64,000 nt of DNA from Sphingobium sp. YR768 (GCF_900111125.1 NZ_FOGE01000001.1:186001-250000); one strand, 5' to 3'; shown: positions 6,889 to 16,931, counted from the stretch's first letter. The notes: generated by a model not told the origin, from the letters alone. A program made the numbers and translations.

Positions 6889-9800
6889 TCATTCAGCCGG
6901 TTCGGGCGAATCCTTCAGCGCCGAATCCAGCTTCCGGCCCACGGTTTGCGGAGAAACCGTCCGCTTCGCAACGCGGGAATAGAAGATCGGGATCAGGAAC
7001 AATGTGATCAGCGTCGCCAGACTGACGCCGAACACGACGACCGTGCCGATCGAATGCCGCGCCGCCGCCCCCGCGCCCCCGCGCAGGACCAGCGGCACCG
7101 CCCCGATCACCGTCGCGATCGACGTCATCAGGATGGGGCGCAGGCGACGCTTGGCCGCTTCGCGAATGGCTTGCGCAATCTCCAGCCCCTCGTCGCGCAA
7201 CTGGTTGGCGAACTCGACGATCAGGATGCCGTTCTTGGCCGCCAGACCGACCAGCATGACGATGCCGATCTGGCTGTAGAGATTGACCGTCCCGCCGGTG
7301 ATCGCCAGCCCCAGCACGCCGCCCGCCACGGCCAGCGGCACGGTGGCGATGATGACGCCGGGATGGATGAAACTTTCGAACTGGGCGGCCAGCAGCAGGA
7401 AGACGATCAGGATGGTGAGGCCGAACACCAGCCAGATCGCCCCGCCCGTCTCGCGCAGCGACTGGCTTTCGCCGCGATAGCCGATCGCCAGCACTTCGGG
7501 CGACTGGCGCGCCTGATCCTCCAGCCATGTCAGCGCCTGCCCCAGCGACGTGCCGGGCGCCAGCGCGGCCGTCAGCGTAATGGCGCGCAGCTTGTTATAA
7601 CGGTTGAGCTGGCGCGGCCCGGCGACTTCGCGGATCGTGACCAGAGTCGACAGCGGCACCAGCGCGCCGGTGCGGCTGCGCACATTGATCCGCTCCAGAT
7701 CGGCCACGGTGCGGCGGCCATCATCCTCTGCCTGCACCAGCACGCGATACTCCTCGCCCCGGTCGACATAGGTGGTCACGCGGCGCGACCCCAGCAGGCT
7801 TTGCAGCGCCTGACTGATGTCATTGACCGAAACCCCCAGATCGCCCGCGCGGTCCAGATTGGTTTCGATCCGCATCTGCGGCTTGGTTTCCTTATAATCG
7901 CTGTCCAGGTTGATGAGGCAGGGATAGTCGGCGGCGGCCGCCATGATCCGGTTGCGCGCGGCGACCAGCCCTTCATAGGTGGAACCCGCCAGCACGATAT
8001 TGACCGGCAGCCCGCGTCCACGCCCCAGCCCCGATCGCGGCGCCGCGTTGCCACGCACGCCCGGCTGATCGGCAATCACCTTGTTGACGATGGTCGCAAC
8101 CTGCGCGGTGGTGATCGTGCGATCCTCCCACGGGCGCAGGAAGGCGATGACCTGACCGCTGTTGAAATCGTCCGTCGTGCCGAAGCCGCCGGGGGTGCGG
8201 ATCACCAGATTCTGAAGCGTGCCATCCTTGCGCAGAAAGGCCAGATCATCCTCGATCTTCTTCATATAGGCCATCATCCGGGCAAAGCCGGTGCCTTCGG
8301 GCGCGTTGATGCTGGCTTCGACCACGCCGGTATCTTCCGCCGGGGCAAGTTCGCTCGGCAGGCGGGTGAACAGGAAACCCGCAACCGCCAGAAAGACGAT
8401 GACGCCCAGCACCGGCAGCAGCGGCTTGTTCAGCGCCCCGTCCAGCCAGCGGGCATAGCCATTTTCAAGGCCCTGGAAACGATCGTCGATCCAGCGCGCC
8501 AGCCGCCCGCGCTCCGCGGTCTTGAGCAGCTTGGAACAGAGCATCGGCGCCAGGCTGAGCGAGATGAAGCCGGAAAAGGCGATGGCCGCGATCATCGCGA
8601 TCGCCAGTTCGCGGAACAGCAGACCGGTCTGGCCCGCCAGGAACATCACCGGCACGAACACGGCGCACACGACCAATGTGGTCGAAATGATCGCAAAGCC
8701 CACCTGCCGCGTGCCCAGATAAGCGGCGACCAGCGGATCGTCCCCCTGTTCGACGCGGTGATAGACATTTTCCAGCACCACGATCGCGTCGTCCACCACC
8801 AGACCGATCGCCAGCACGAAGGCCAGCAGCGTCAGCAGGTTGATCGACAGGCCCAGCAGCCACATCACCGCGCAGGTCGCGAGCAGACAGATCGGCACCG
8901 TCACCGCCGGCACGATCGTCGCCCGCACCGATCCCAGGAACAGGAAGATGACCATGATGACCAGCAGCGCGGCTTCGATCAGCGTGTCGTACACATTGTC
9001 GATCGCCCGTTCGATGAACAGGGATTCGTCGGTGCCGATGGCGATCCGCATCCCTTCCGGCAGGGTCGGTTCCAGCTCCTTGATCAGCGCCTTGGCCTTT
9101 TGCGCGACCTCCAGCGTGTTCGCGCCGGACTGACGGATGATGCCGATGCCGATCGCCGTGCCCTGATTGGAACGGAAGCTGCTATAGGGATTTTCCGCCC
9201 CTTCCTCGATCCGGGCGACATCGCCCAGCATCACCTGATGCCCGTCCGCGCCGCGCCCGACCACGAGCCGGGCAAACTGGTCCGGCGTGGCGAAGGGTCG
9301 CTCGACACGCAGCGTCTGGTTCTGATCCTTCGATTCAAAACGACCGGCGGGCAGTTCGACATTCTGCGCGCGCAACGCGCTTTCGATATCGGCCGGGGTC
9401 AGGCCGAACGCCGCCAGCTTCTCCGCATTCAGCCACAGCCGGGTCGAAGGCCGCGCTTCGCCGCCGATGGTGACGCGCGCGACCCCGTCGATCGCGGCGA
9501 AACGGTCGGCGATATTGCGGTCCAGGTAGTCGCTGATCCGGATCGGCGACCAGCCTGGCCGGGAAAAGGCCAGGAACAGGATCGACCGCGCATCGGAATC
9601 GACCTTGCGGATCTCCGGCGCCAGCGCGTCTTCGGGCAGATCCTCCGTCACCGACCCCACACGGTCGCGCACGTCATTGGCGGCGCTGTCGATGTCGCGC
9701 GACGGATCGAATTCGATATTGATGTTGGACGTGCCGTCCTGCGACGTGGAGGTGATGGTCTGGATGCCCTGCACCCCCGCCACCGCATCCTCGATGATCT

Positions 9801-9993
9801 GGGTGATGCGCGTTTCCACCACCGACGCGGCGGCGCCGGTATAGGTGGTTTCGACCGACACGACCGGCGGATCGGTATCGGGATATTCGCGCACCGACAG
9901 GCTGAAATAGCCCACGATGCCGACGATGCACAGCAGCACCGCGACGACGGCGGCGGATACCGGCCGGCGGACGGACAGGTCGGAAAGCTGCAT
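6889..9993 (-). CDS. RND efflux pump inner-membrane permease (HAE1/AcrB type)
   Basis: 1034 residues, a normal RND length. It begins MQLSDLSVRRPVSAAVVAVL with the first membrane helix. Two large periplasmic loops alternate with clusters of membrane helices. The proton-relay helix TM4 reads FVLAIGLVVDDAIVVLENVY with the paired Asp residues, and VQGIQTITSTSQDGTSNI lies in the first porter domain. It starts 4 bases after the adaptor stop, so the two form one operon. No outer-membrane factor gene is adjacent, so an OprM/TolC partner would have to come from elsewhere. Substrate unknown. Confidence 0.96.
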   Translation of the reverse strand: MQLSDLSVRRPVSAAVVAVLLCIVGIVGYFSLSVREYPDTDPPVVSVETTYTGAAASVVETRITQIIEDAVAGVQGIQTITSTSQDGTSNINIEFDPSRDIDSAANDVRDRVGSVTEDLPEDALAPEIRKVDSDARSILFLAFSRPGWSPIRISDYLDRNIADRFAAIDGVARVTIGGEARPSTRLWLNAEKLAAFGLTPADIESALRAQNVELPAGRFESKDQNQTLRVERPFATPDQFARLVVGRGADGHQVMLGDVARIEEGAENPYSSFRSNQGTAIGIGIIRQSGANTLEVAQKAKALIKELEPTLPEGMRIAIGTDESLFIERAIDNVYDTLIEAALLVIMVIFLFLGSVRATIVPAVTVPICLLATCAVMWLLGLSINLLTLLAFVLAIGLVVDDAIVVLENVYHRVEQGDDPLVAAYLGTRQVGFAIISTTLVVCAVFVPVMFLAGQTGLLFRELAIAMIAAIAFSGFISLSLAPMLCSKLLKTAERGRLARWIDDRFQGLENGYARWLDGALNKPLLPVLGVIVFLAVAGFLFTRLPSELAPAEDTGVVEASINAPEGTGFARMMAYMKKIEDDLAFLRKDGTLQNLVIRTPGGFGTTDDFNSGQVIAFLRPWEDRTITTAQVATIVNKVIADQPGVRGNAAPRSGLGRGRGLPVNIVLAGSTYEGLVAARNRIMAAAADYPCLINLDSDYKETKPQMRIETNLDRAGDLGVSVNDISQALQSLLGSRRVTTYVDRGEEYRVLVQAEDDGRRTVADLERINVRSRTGALVPLSTLVTIREVAGPRQLNRYNKLRAITLTAALAPGTSLGQALTWLEDQARQSPEVLAIGYRGESQSLRETGGAIWLVFGLTILIVFLLLAAQFESFIHPGVIIATVPLAVAGGVLGLAITGGTVNLYSQIGIVMLVGLAAKNGILIVEFANQLRDEGLEIAQAIREAAKRRLRPILMTSIATVIGAVPLVLRGGAGAAARHSIGTVVVFGVSLATLITLFLIPIFYSRVAKRTVSPQTVGRKLDSALKDSPEPAE

Positions 9994-9997
9994 GGGG

Positions 9998-11056
9998 TCA
10001 GCCCGCCGTCTTACCGGGGCCGGACTTGTCCGGCGCAGCCTTGTCACCCGCCAGACGCACCTTCACCCCGTCGGTCAGCTTGACCACGCCGTCGGTGACG
10101 ACGATCTGCCCCGGCTTCAGCCCGCCGGTGATTTCCACCAGCCCATTTTGCCGCACGCCGGTATTCACCTTCACCCGCTTGGCGGTGCGCCCTTCCAGCA
10201 CGAAGGCGAAGCGATCGTCGCCATCCCCCACGATCGCCAGTTCCGGCATGGACAGCGACCGGCGCTGGCGCGCCAGCACATTGACCGTCAGCAACATGCC
10301 GGGCTTCAGCGCATGATCCGGATTGGGCAGGATGGCGCGCACCTTGACCGCGCGGGTAGTGGCGTCGACCACCGGGTCGATCGTCGCGATCGTGCCGTTG
10401 AACGGACGGTCGGGCCAGGCGGCGGACACAGCCCTGATCGGCATGCCTTCGCGAATCATCGACAGCCGGGTTTCGGGAATGGTGAAGTCCAGCTTGATCC
10501 GGCTGATGTCGCTGACCGTGGCGATGGCGGTGCCGGCGGTGACGATCGCGCCGGGCGATACGGTACGCAGCGACACCCAGCCGGCAAAGGGTGCGCGAAT
10601 GATGCGGTCGCCGATCGATGCCCGGGCCAGGTCGGCGCTGGCGCGCGCGGCATTGGCGGTCGCGACCTGCTGTTCCAGCGTGGCGCCGGTGGCAAAGCCG
10701 CGCGTCTTGAGCGCCTGAATGCGCTGCAACTGCTGGCTGGCCTGCAACGCCGTGGCTTCGGCAGAGGCGAGTTCCGCCTTCTCCTGCCCGACCGCCAGCG
10801 TGGCGACCACCTGTCCCTTGCCGATATAGCCGCCGTCGGAAAAGTTGAGCGACGTGATCCGCTCCGTCACCGGGGCCGACAGCACCACCTGTTCATTGGC
10901 GAGCGCCGTGCCCACCGCTTCCAGCGCATCGGTGAAGTCGGCCGATGCGACCGGGCCAGCCTCGACCATCGGCAAAGTACGCGGCTTTTCCGCTTTTTTC
11001 GCGCCGCATCCGGCAAGGCAAAGGGCGGTGAGAATGAGAGGCAGGAACGGGCGCAT
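9998..11056 (-). CDS. RND efflux periplasmic adaptor (membrane fusion) lipoprotein
   Basis: 352 residues. The N-terminus MRPFLPLILTALCLAGCG is a lipoprotein signal with lipid-modified C17 in an LAGC box. Then follow a barrel-sandwich strand (GYIGKGQVVATLAVGQEKAE), a helical hairpin (ALQASQQLQRIQALKTRGFA) and the second half of the lipoyl motif (IIRAPFAGWVSLRTVSPGA). It links the RND pump to an outer-membrane channel. The stop is 4 bases from the pump start. The upstream region 11057-11153 separates it from tlyA. Confidence 0.95.
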   Translation of the reverse strand: MRPFLPLILTALCLAGCGAKKAEKPRTLPMVEAGPVASADFTDALEAVGTALANEQVVLSAPVTERITSLNFSDGGYIGKGQVVATLAVGQEKAELASAEATALQASQQLQRIQALKTRGFATGATLEQQVATANAARASADLARASIGDRIIRAPFAGWVSLRTVSPGAIVTAGTAIATVSDISRIKLDFTIPETRLSMIREGMPIRAVSAAWPDRPFNGTIATIDPVVDATTRAVKVRAILPNPDHALKPGMLLTVNVLARQRRSLSMPELAIVGDGDDRFAFVLEGRTAKRVKVNTGVRQNGLVEITGGLKPGQIVVTDGVVKLTDGVKVRLAGDKAAPDKSGPGKTAG

Positions 11057-11153
11057 GGCAGAGGGCTATCGGGCCTTTCAGCGCAACACAATAGAGGCCT
11101 GTGTCGCAGCGTTTATCATTATCTATCGGGGGCGGAAAACGAACCGGGGTCCA

Positions 11154-11891
11154 TTATCCGCCAAGGCGGGCGTAAAGAAGAAATTCGACATTGCCCTGCG
11201 GCCCGGTAATCGGGCTTTGCGTCAGGCCTGCGACAGTCCAGCCCTGCGCGACGGCCCAGTCCTGCACTTCCGCGCAGACCCGTTCATGCACGGCGGCATC
11301 GCGCACGACGCCATTCTTGCCCACTTCCTCGCGCCGCGCCTCGAACTGCGGCTTGATCAGCGCGATCATCTGCGCGCCGGGCCGGGCAAAGCCGATCGGC
11401 TTTTCTAGCACCTTGGACAAAGAAATGAAGCTGGCGTCGCACACGATGATGTCAACGGGTTCGGGAATATGCGCATCGGTCAGGATGCGGGCGCTGGTCT
11501 GTTCATGGACGATGACCCGATCGTCGGACCGCAATTTCCACGCCAGCTGGTTGGTGCCGCTGTCCACCGCATAGACTTTGGCCGCGCCGTTGGTCAGCAG
11601 CACGTCGGTAAAACCGCCGGTCGAGGAGCCGACGTCGATGGCGACGAAGCCGGTCACGTCGATCGCAAATTCCTCGATCGCATGGGCCAGCTTGATGCCG
11701 CCGCGCGACACCCAGGGATGGTCGCGCCCGCGCACGTCAAGATCGGCGTCGGACGGCACCTGCTGCCCCGCCTTCTCGACCTTCTTGTCACCCAGATAGA
11801 CGAGGCCCGCCAGGATCAGCGCCTGCGCCCGCGCCTTGCTTTCGGCCAAGCCATTGTCGACGAGCAACTGGTCGGCACGCATCTTCGCCAT
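11154..11891 (-). CDS. tlyA: TlyA-family rRNA 2'-O-methyltransferase / putative hemolysin
   Basis: 245 residues. An N-terminal S4 domain (RADQLLVDNGLAESKARAQA, about 5-65) is followed by an FtsJ/RrmJ methyltransferase domain with the SAM site FVAIDVGSSTGGFTDVLL and downstream KVYAVDSGTNQLAWKLR. TlyA methylates C1409 of 16S and, in some species, C1920 of 23S rRNA. The start shares one base with the stop of the dsbD-like gene (TGATG), so translation is coupled. Short C-terminal end, normal family length. Confidence 0.93.
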   Translation of the reverse strand: MAKMRADQLLVDNGLAESKARAQALILAGLVYLGDKKVEKAGQQVPSDADLDVRGRDHPWVSRGGIKLAHAIEEFAIDVTGFVAIDVGSSTGGFTDVLLTNGAAKVYAVDSGTNQLAWKLRSDDRVIVHEQTSARILTDAHIPEPVDIIVCDASFISLSKVLEKPIGFARPGAQMIALIKPQFEARREEVGKNGVVRDAAVHERVCAEVQDWAVAQGWTVAGLTQSPITGPQGNVEFLLYARLGG

Positions 11892-13921
11892 CAGCGCAGC
11901 AGTCCGGTCAGGGTGGCGGGGGTCAGCAATTGCGGCAAGGTCTGGGCCTCCTTGCCCGGCGCGTAGAAGAGATAGAAGGGCACGCCCGAACGGCCCTGAC
12001 TTTCCAGAAAGCGGGTAATGGCGGGATCGGCATTGGTCCAGTCCCCGACCATCACGGTAACGCCCGCCTTGTCGAAGGCCGCGCGGGTTTCGGCCCGGTC
12101 GATCGCGGCGGCCTCATTCGCCTTGCAGGTCAGGCACCAGTCGGCCGTAAAATAGAGGAAGACCGGCTTGTTGGCGGCACGCAGCTCGGCCAGTTTCGCG
12201 ACATCGAAGGGAACAGATGTTGCGCTGTCTGCCGATGCGGCCGGCGCACTGGTCGGCAGGGCATAAGCGGCCCCCGCCAGCACGGCGAGCGCGGCGATGG
12301 CGACGATCACCCCGCCGCCCTTGCCGATCCGCTGACGCCCGCCCAGCCACCACAGCAGCAGCGCCAGAAGCAACGCCGCGCCAAGGCCGATGGTCATGCC
12401 CGGCACGCCGCGCTGCTGCCCCAGCAGCCAGGCAAGGCCCAGCGCGGTCAGGAACATGGGCAGGGCAAGGATCTTCTGGAACCGCCCCATCCAGCCGCCC
12501 GGCTTTGGCAATCGCCGCCGCAGCGCCGGGATATAGGCCAGCAGCAGGAAGGGCAGCGCAAGGCCAAGTCCCAGCCCGGCAAACACCGCCAACGCGGCGG
12601 CCAGCGGCAATAGCAGCGCCGCCCCCATCGCCGCCGCCATGAACGGCCCGGTGCAGGGCGTCGCGACAAAGGCAACCAGCGCGCCGGTCCAGAAGGAACC
12701 GGCAACCCCGCTTTTTCCCGCCAGCCCTTCGCCGCCGCCATAGGCGCGCAGTTCGAACAGTCCGGCGAGGTTGAAGGCGATCCCCGTCACCAGCAGCAAC
12801 AGCGCCAAAATGATGCGCGGGTCCTGCAACTGGAAAGCCCAGCCGACCGCGCTGCCCGCCGCGCGCAGTCCCAGCAGCGCACCGCCCAGCAACAGGCAGG
12901 TGGCGATGACGCCCAGCGTATAGGCCAGCGCCTCCCGCCGGACCGTGCGTTCATCGCCGCCCGCCTTGGCCAGCTTCATGGCTTTCAGGCCCAGGATCGG
13001 GAAGACGCAGGGCATGATGTTGAGCAGCAATCCGCCCAGCAGCGCCCCGCCCAGTGCGGCCAGGATCGCGCGCCACGGTGCGCCACCGCCCGATGCCCCC
13101 GCAAGCTCGCCCGGTTTGGCGGTCAGCAGGAAGCCGACATGATCGCCGGTCCGCAGCACGGCCTGCACCGCGCCACCCTTGCCGCCTTCCGCCGCCGCCG
13201 TCTCGATCAGCAAGCGGTCGCCCTCGCGCGTCACCGTCTGCGGCGCGGCATAGGTCGCCAGTCCTTCGGCCAGCGGGAAGAGGTGGATGTCGCTTGCCTG
13301 CGCGCTGGCCGGGAAAGGCACGGACAGGCGCAACCGGCCATCCTTCACGCCATAGCTGGCTTCCGATCCCAGCGGCCGGGGCAGATGGGTGCGCCAGCTA
13401 TCGAACCGGGCGCGCGTGGCCGCTACGACCATGCCGTCTCCCGCCACCAGATCGATCGCCAGTTCACCGCTTTCGGGCACGCACACCTTGTCGGTACAGG
13501 CCAGCCATTGCGCCTTCGCCCGCACCGGCAAGCGCGTGCCCGGCGCGATGTCCGCCGCGACCTTCAGGCTGGCCAGCACCGCATAGGGGCCTTCATAGAC
13601 ATGGTTCATCAGCCCCGAAATCAGCAATGTTTCAGGCACCGGATAGCGCAGCGGGCCGACACTGACCCCCTTGGGCAGGGTCCAGTCGACGGTCATGCCC
13701 AGACCCGCGTCACCCGGATTTTCCCAATAGCCATGCCATCCGGCCTGCGGCGCCATGGCGAAGGCGATCATCGTCCCTTCCCCGGCCCTGGGCGCATCGC
13801 TTTCCGCCACCAGTTGCGCCGCGATATGCGCTTGCCCGCCGCCAAAGGCATTTTGCGCATGCGCGGCGGGCAGCCCCGCCAGCAGGGCAAGTGTCATCAA
13901 TATGACTTGAAAAATGCGCAT
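11891..13921 (-). CDS. DsbD-family protein-disulfide reductase (ScsB-like)
   Basis: 676 residues. A signal peptide (about 1-22) precedes a periplasmic DsbC/D-like N-domain with the C-x4-C pair CTDKVCVPE. A membrane domain of about eight helices follows, with the Cys-Pro turns NIMPCVFPILGLKAMKLA and FVATPCTGPFMAAAMG typical of DsbD. The C-terminal thioredoxin-like domain carries FTADWCLTCKANE. The protein would carry electrons from cytoplasmic thioredoxin to periplasmic partners, such as copper-resistance or c-type cytochrome maturation proteins. The N-domain looks closer to ScsB than to E. coli DsbD. Confidence 0.93.
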   Translation of the reverse strand: MRIFQVILMTLALLAGLPAAHAQNAFGGGQAHIAAQLVAESDAPRAGEGTMIAFAMAPQAGWHGYWENPGDAGLGMTVDWTLPKGVSVGPLRYPVPETLLISGLMNHVYEGPYAVLASLKVAADIAPGTRLPVRAKAQWLACTDKVCVPESGELAIDLVAGDGMVVAATRARFDSWRTHLPRPLGSEASYGVKDGRLRLSVPFPASAQASDIHLFPLAEGLATYAAPQTVTREGDRLLIETAAAEGGKGGAVQAVLRTGDHVGFLLTAKPGELAGASGGGAPWRAILAALGGALLGGLLLNIMPCVFPILGLKAMKLAKAGGDERTVRREALAYTLGVIATCLLLGGALLGLRAAGSAVGWAFQLQDPRIILALLLLVTGIAFNLAGLFELRAYGGGEGLAGKSGVAGSFWTGALVAFVATPCTGPFMAAAMGAALLLPLAAALAVFAGLGLGLALPFLLLAYIPALRRRLPKPGGWMGRFQKILALPMFLTALGLAWLLGQQRGVPGMTIGLGAALLLALLLWWLGGRQRIGKGGGVIVAIAALAVLAGAAYALPTSAPAASADSATSVPFDVAKLAELRAANKPVFLYFTADWCLTCKANEAAAIDRAETRAAFDKAGVTVMVGDWTNADPAITRFLESQGRSGVPFYLFYAPGKEAQTLPQLLTPATLTGLLR

Positions 13922-13998
13922 CGGGCCTCTGGTCGCGTGGATGCAAGGGGGCTAGGTCCGTCCCCATCCGCCGTCAAGGCATGAGAAGGTTATAGAAT

Positions 13999-15666
13999 AT
14001 GTTGAAACGAGTCGCCGCCGCCCTGTTGCTCGCCACCGCGCTGGCCGGAACCGCGCCGGTCGTGGCGCAAAGCCCCGCCCCCGCAACAGCCGCACCCGCG
14101 ACGCCTCCTAAGCTGATCGTCGCGATCAGCGTCGACCAGTTTTCCGCCGACCTGTTCGGCGAATATCGCCAATATTATAGCGGTGGCCTCAAGCGCCTGA
14201 CGGCCGAGGGCGCCGTCTTCCCGCGCGGTTATCAAAGCCATGCCGCGACCGAAACCTGCCCCGGCCATTCGACCATCCTGACCGGCAGCCGCCCGTCGCG
14301 CACCGGCATCATCGCCAACAACTGGTTCGATCTCGACGCCAAGCGCGAGGACAAGAATATCTATTGCGCCGAGGATGAGACGCAGCCCGGCAGCAGCAGC
14401 GACAAATATGAGGCCTCCCCCCTGCACCTGAAGGTGCCGACGCTGGGCGGCCGGATGAAGGCCGCCAACCCCGCCACCCGGGTCGTCTCCGTCGCGGGCA
14501 AGGATCGCGCGGCGATCATGATGGGCGGCGCCACCGCCGATCAGGTCTGGTGGCTGGGCGGCCCGCAGGGCTATGTCAGCTACAAGGGCATCGCCACCCC
14601 GCCGCTGGTGGCCAAGGTGAATGAAGTCATGGCCGCCCGACTGGCCCAGCCCAATTCCGGCTTCGAACTGCCGCCCCAGTGCGTAGCGAAGGATTTCCCG
14701 GTGCAGGCCGGCGACCGGACCGTGGGCACCGGCCGCTTCGCGCGCGATGCCGGCGATTACAAGGGGTTCCGCATTTCGCCCGAGCAGGATGCGATGACGC
14801 TGGCCTTCGCCGCCGCCGCAATCGAAAGCATGCAGCTTGGCAAGCAGGCGCAGAGCGACATCATCTCGATCGGCCTGTCCGCCACCGACTATGTCGGCCA
14901 CACCTATGGCACCGAAGGCACCGAAAGCTGCATTCAGGTCGACCGGCTGGACCGCGAACTGGGCGCTTTCTTCGACCGGCTGGACAAGGACGGAATCGAC
15001 TATGTCGTGGTATTGACCGCCGACCATGGCGGCCATGACCTGCCCGAACGCCACCGGCTGAACGCCATGCCGATGGAACAGCGCGTCGACATGGCGCTGA
15101 CGCCCAAGGCGCTCAACAAGACGATCGCCGACAAGGCCGGCCTGCCCGGCAAGAAGGTGATCTGGAGCGACGGCCCGGCCGGCGACCTCTATTTCGACAA
15201 GGGGCTGACCGCCGCGCAGCGCGCCCGGGTCGAGGCCGAGGCGCTGAAATATCTGCGCGCCCATCCGCAGGTGCAGACCGTCTTCACCAAGGCGGAAATC
15301 GCCGCCACCCCCTCCCCCTCCGGCCCGCCCGAAAGCTGGAGCCTGATCCAGGAAGCGCGCGCCAGCTTCTACCCCGCCCGGTCGGGCGACCTGCTGCTGC
15401 TGCTCAAGCCCCGCGTCATGTCGATCCCCGAACAGGCCACCATGGGTTCGGTCGCGACCCATGGGTCGCCCTGGGACACGGACCGCCGCGTGCCGATCCT
15501 CTTCTGGCGCAAGGGGATGCAGCATTTCGAACAGCCGCTGGGCGTGGAAACGGTGGACATCCTCCCCACGCTCGCGGCGCTGATCAAGCTGCCCGTGCCG
15601 CAGGACCAGATTGACGGCCGCTGCCTCGATCTGGTCGCCGGCAATGGCGATAGCTGCGGGAAGTAA
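13999..15666 (+). CDS. Periplasmic alkaline phosphatase/phosphodiesterase of the PafA/SPAP type
   Basis: 555 residues with a signal peptide (cleavage near VVAQ24). It is an alkaline-phosphatase superfamily metalloenzyme: first metal Asp in IVAISVDQF (D46), nucleophile T86 in ATETCPGHST, N107 in IIANNWF, and K168-D-R170 in VAGKDRAAI. The spacing Thr+21 Asn, +82 Lys, +84 Arg equals that of the Sphingomonas SPAP enzyme (T89, N110, K171, R173). Late metal ligands are in SATDYVGHTYG and TADHGGHDL. It likely hydrolyses phosphate monoesters in the periplasm. No Pho box was identified. Confidence 0.93.
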   Translation: MLKRVAAALLLATALAGTAPVVAQSPAPATAAPATPPKLIVAISVDQFSADLFGEYRQYYSGGLKRLTAEGAVFPRGYQSHAATETCPGHSTILTGSRPSRTGIIANNWFDLDAKREDKNIYCAEDETQPGSSSDKYEASPLHLKVPTLGGRMKAANPATRVVSVAGKDRAAIMMGGATADQVWWLGGPQGYVSYKGIATPPLVAKVNEVMAARLAQPNSGFELPPQCVAKDFPVQAGDRTVGTGRFARDAGDYKGFRISPEQDAMTLAFAAAAIESMQLGKQAQSDIISIGLSATDYVGHTYGTEGTESCIQVDRLDRELGAFFDRLDKDGIDYVVVLTADHGGHDLPERHRLNAMPMEQRVDMALTPKALNKTIADKAGLPGKKVIWSDGPAGDLYFDKGLTAAQRARVEAEALKYLRAHPQVQTVFTKAEIAATPSPSGPPESWSLIQEARASFYPARSGDLLLLLKPRVMSIPEQATMGSVATHGSPWDTDRRVPILFWRKGMQHFEQPLGVETVDILPTLAALIKLPVPQDQIDGRCLDLVAGNGDSCGK

Positions 15667-15673
15667 GTGCCTG

Positions 15674-15818
15674 CCTTCCTTCTCCCGCAGGCGGGAGAAG
15701 GATAGGAAGCCTTAGCGGCGAAGCCGCTTAGGCGAAGTTGGATGAGGGCAAGCGAGCCGACCACACGCGCTTGTCCATAAGACCCTCACCCTTCCCTCTC
15801 CCGTGAAGACGGGAGAGG
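15674..15818. repeat. Hairpin-rich intergenic repeat, family C
   Basis: The convergent gap between the phosphatase and the serine acetyltransferase holds CCTTCTCCCGC-AGG-CGGGAGAAGG, then AGCGGCGAAGCCGCT, and ends with CCCTCTCCCG-TGAAGA-CGGGAGAGG. The outer parts also pair loosely with each other. Shorter hairpins of the same flavour occur at 25703-25724 and 40482-40512. It probably acts as, or has been recruited as, a bidirectional transcription end. Confidence 0.65.
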
Positions 15819-15832
15819 TGTATAGCCTTGCT

Positions 15833-16840
15833 TCAGATATTCTCCCCCACCCCGTCCGTGCTGCCCACCAGCGCATGGACGCGGTGCGGGGCCGATACCT
15901 CGACCCGGCTCGTCACTTCATGCCGGGCCTTGGCCTGCCGCACATTGCTGTCGGCTGGCACGCTGTCCGTCAGCCAGACATTGCCGCCGATCACCGACCG
16001 GCTGCCCACGATGATCCGCCCCAATATCGTCGCCCCGGCATAGATGACGACATCATCCTCAATGATCGGATGGCGCGGCTGCGCCTTTTCCAGCTGCCCC
16101 TTCTCGTCCGCGGGAAAGCTGCGCGCGCCCAGCGTCACGCCCTGATAGAGGCGCACCCGGTCGCCCACGATCGCGGTTTCGCCGATGACGACGCCGGTGC
16201 CATGATCGATGAAGAAGGACTGGCCGATCGTCGCGCCGGGATGGATATCGATCCCGGTCTTGCCATGGGCGATTTCGGAGATGATCCGCGCGACCAGCGG
16301 CGCGCCCAGATCATAGAGGCGATGCGCCAGCCGGTGATGGATGATCGCCAGCATGGAGGGGTAGCAGATCAGCACCTCATCCACGCTGCGCGCGGCGGGA
16401 TCGCCCAGAAAGGCGGCATCGACATCGGTATCCAGCAGCACGCGCAGTGCGGGCAGACTCTGCGCGAAGCCCCCGATGATGCGCGCCGCTTCCCGGTCCA
16501 CCACCGCCGCCGGTTCGTCCTTCAATGCATAGATGAGTTCGAGGCGTATCTGCCCATAGAGGCGGCTGAGCACCGTCTGGAGCGTTTCGGCGACATAGGC
16601 ATCCTCATTGCTCAGCCGCACGAAGCTGGGGCCGAGGCGCAGCGGGAACAGCGCGCCGCACAGCGACTGCATGATCTTGGTCAGGTTCGCGCGCGACGGG
16701 AAACCCTCCGCGCCATATTCGGCATGATGTTGTTGCGATTGCCGCCAGCGGCTGCGCGCCGCGCTCAGATCCGCGACCAGCTGGTCCAGATTCCAATAGC
16801 CTTCGACGATTGCGTCATCGTCCGGTCCGTCCGCCATCAT
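15833..16840 (-). CDS. Serine O-acetyltransferase (EpsC/CysE-like)
   Basis: 335 residues. A helical N-domain (about 1-170) is followed by a left-handed beta-helix of hexapeptide repeats: KTGIDIHPGATIGQSFFIDH, GTGVVIGETAIVGDRVRLYQ and DVVIYAGATILGRIIVGSRS. The serine-acetyltransferase signature residues D and H in GIDIHPGA and H in FFIDHGTGVVIGE are present. It makes O-acetylserine for cysteine synthesis. It is longer than E. coli CysE (273) because of the N-terminal part, which fits the EpsC subgroup. The usual partner cysteine synthase gene is not adjacent. Confidence 0.92.
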   Translation of the reverse strand: MMADGPDDDAIVEGYWNLDQLVADLSAARSRWRQSQQHHAEYGAEGFPSRANLTKIMQSLCGALFPLRLGPSFVRLSNEDAYVAETLQTVLSRLYGQIRLELIYALKDEPAAVVDREAARIIGGFAQSLPALRVLLDTDVDAAFLGDPAARSVDEVLICYPSMLAIIHHRLAHRLYDLGAPLVARIISEIAHGKTGIDIHPGATIGQSFFIDHGTGVVIGETAIVGDRVRLYQGVTLGARSFPADEKGQLEKAQPRHPIIEDDVVIYAGATILGRIIVGSRSVIGGNVWLTDSVPADSNVRQAKARHEVTSRVEVSAPHRVHALVGSTDGVGENI

Positions 16841-16931
16841 ATCCGCCTCTTCACCCTTATCGCACCCGTCATAGCCGCCTCGCGGGCGCGCCGATAAACG
16901 AGTTTTGCTTGGGGCCGGACAGATTCTCTTT

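Noticed and set aside
6886..10083. 1065-codon open frame on the plus strand opposite the RND pump gene
   Set aside because: Its translation is Arg/Gln/His/Asp-rich low-complexity without domains, and the minus strand encodes a clear RND pump. Long shadow frames are expected at this GC content and codon bias.
13990..15525. 511-codon minus-strand frame opposite the alkaline phosphatase
   Set aside because: The plus-strand gene has a signal peptide and a full active-site set; the other frame has no recognisable feature.
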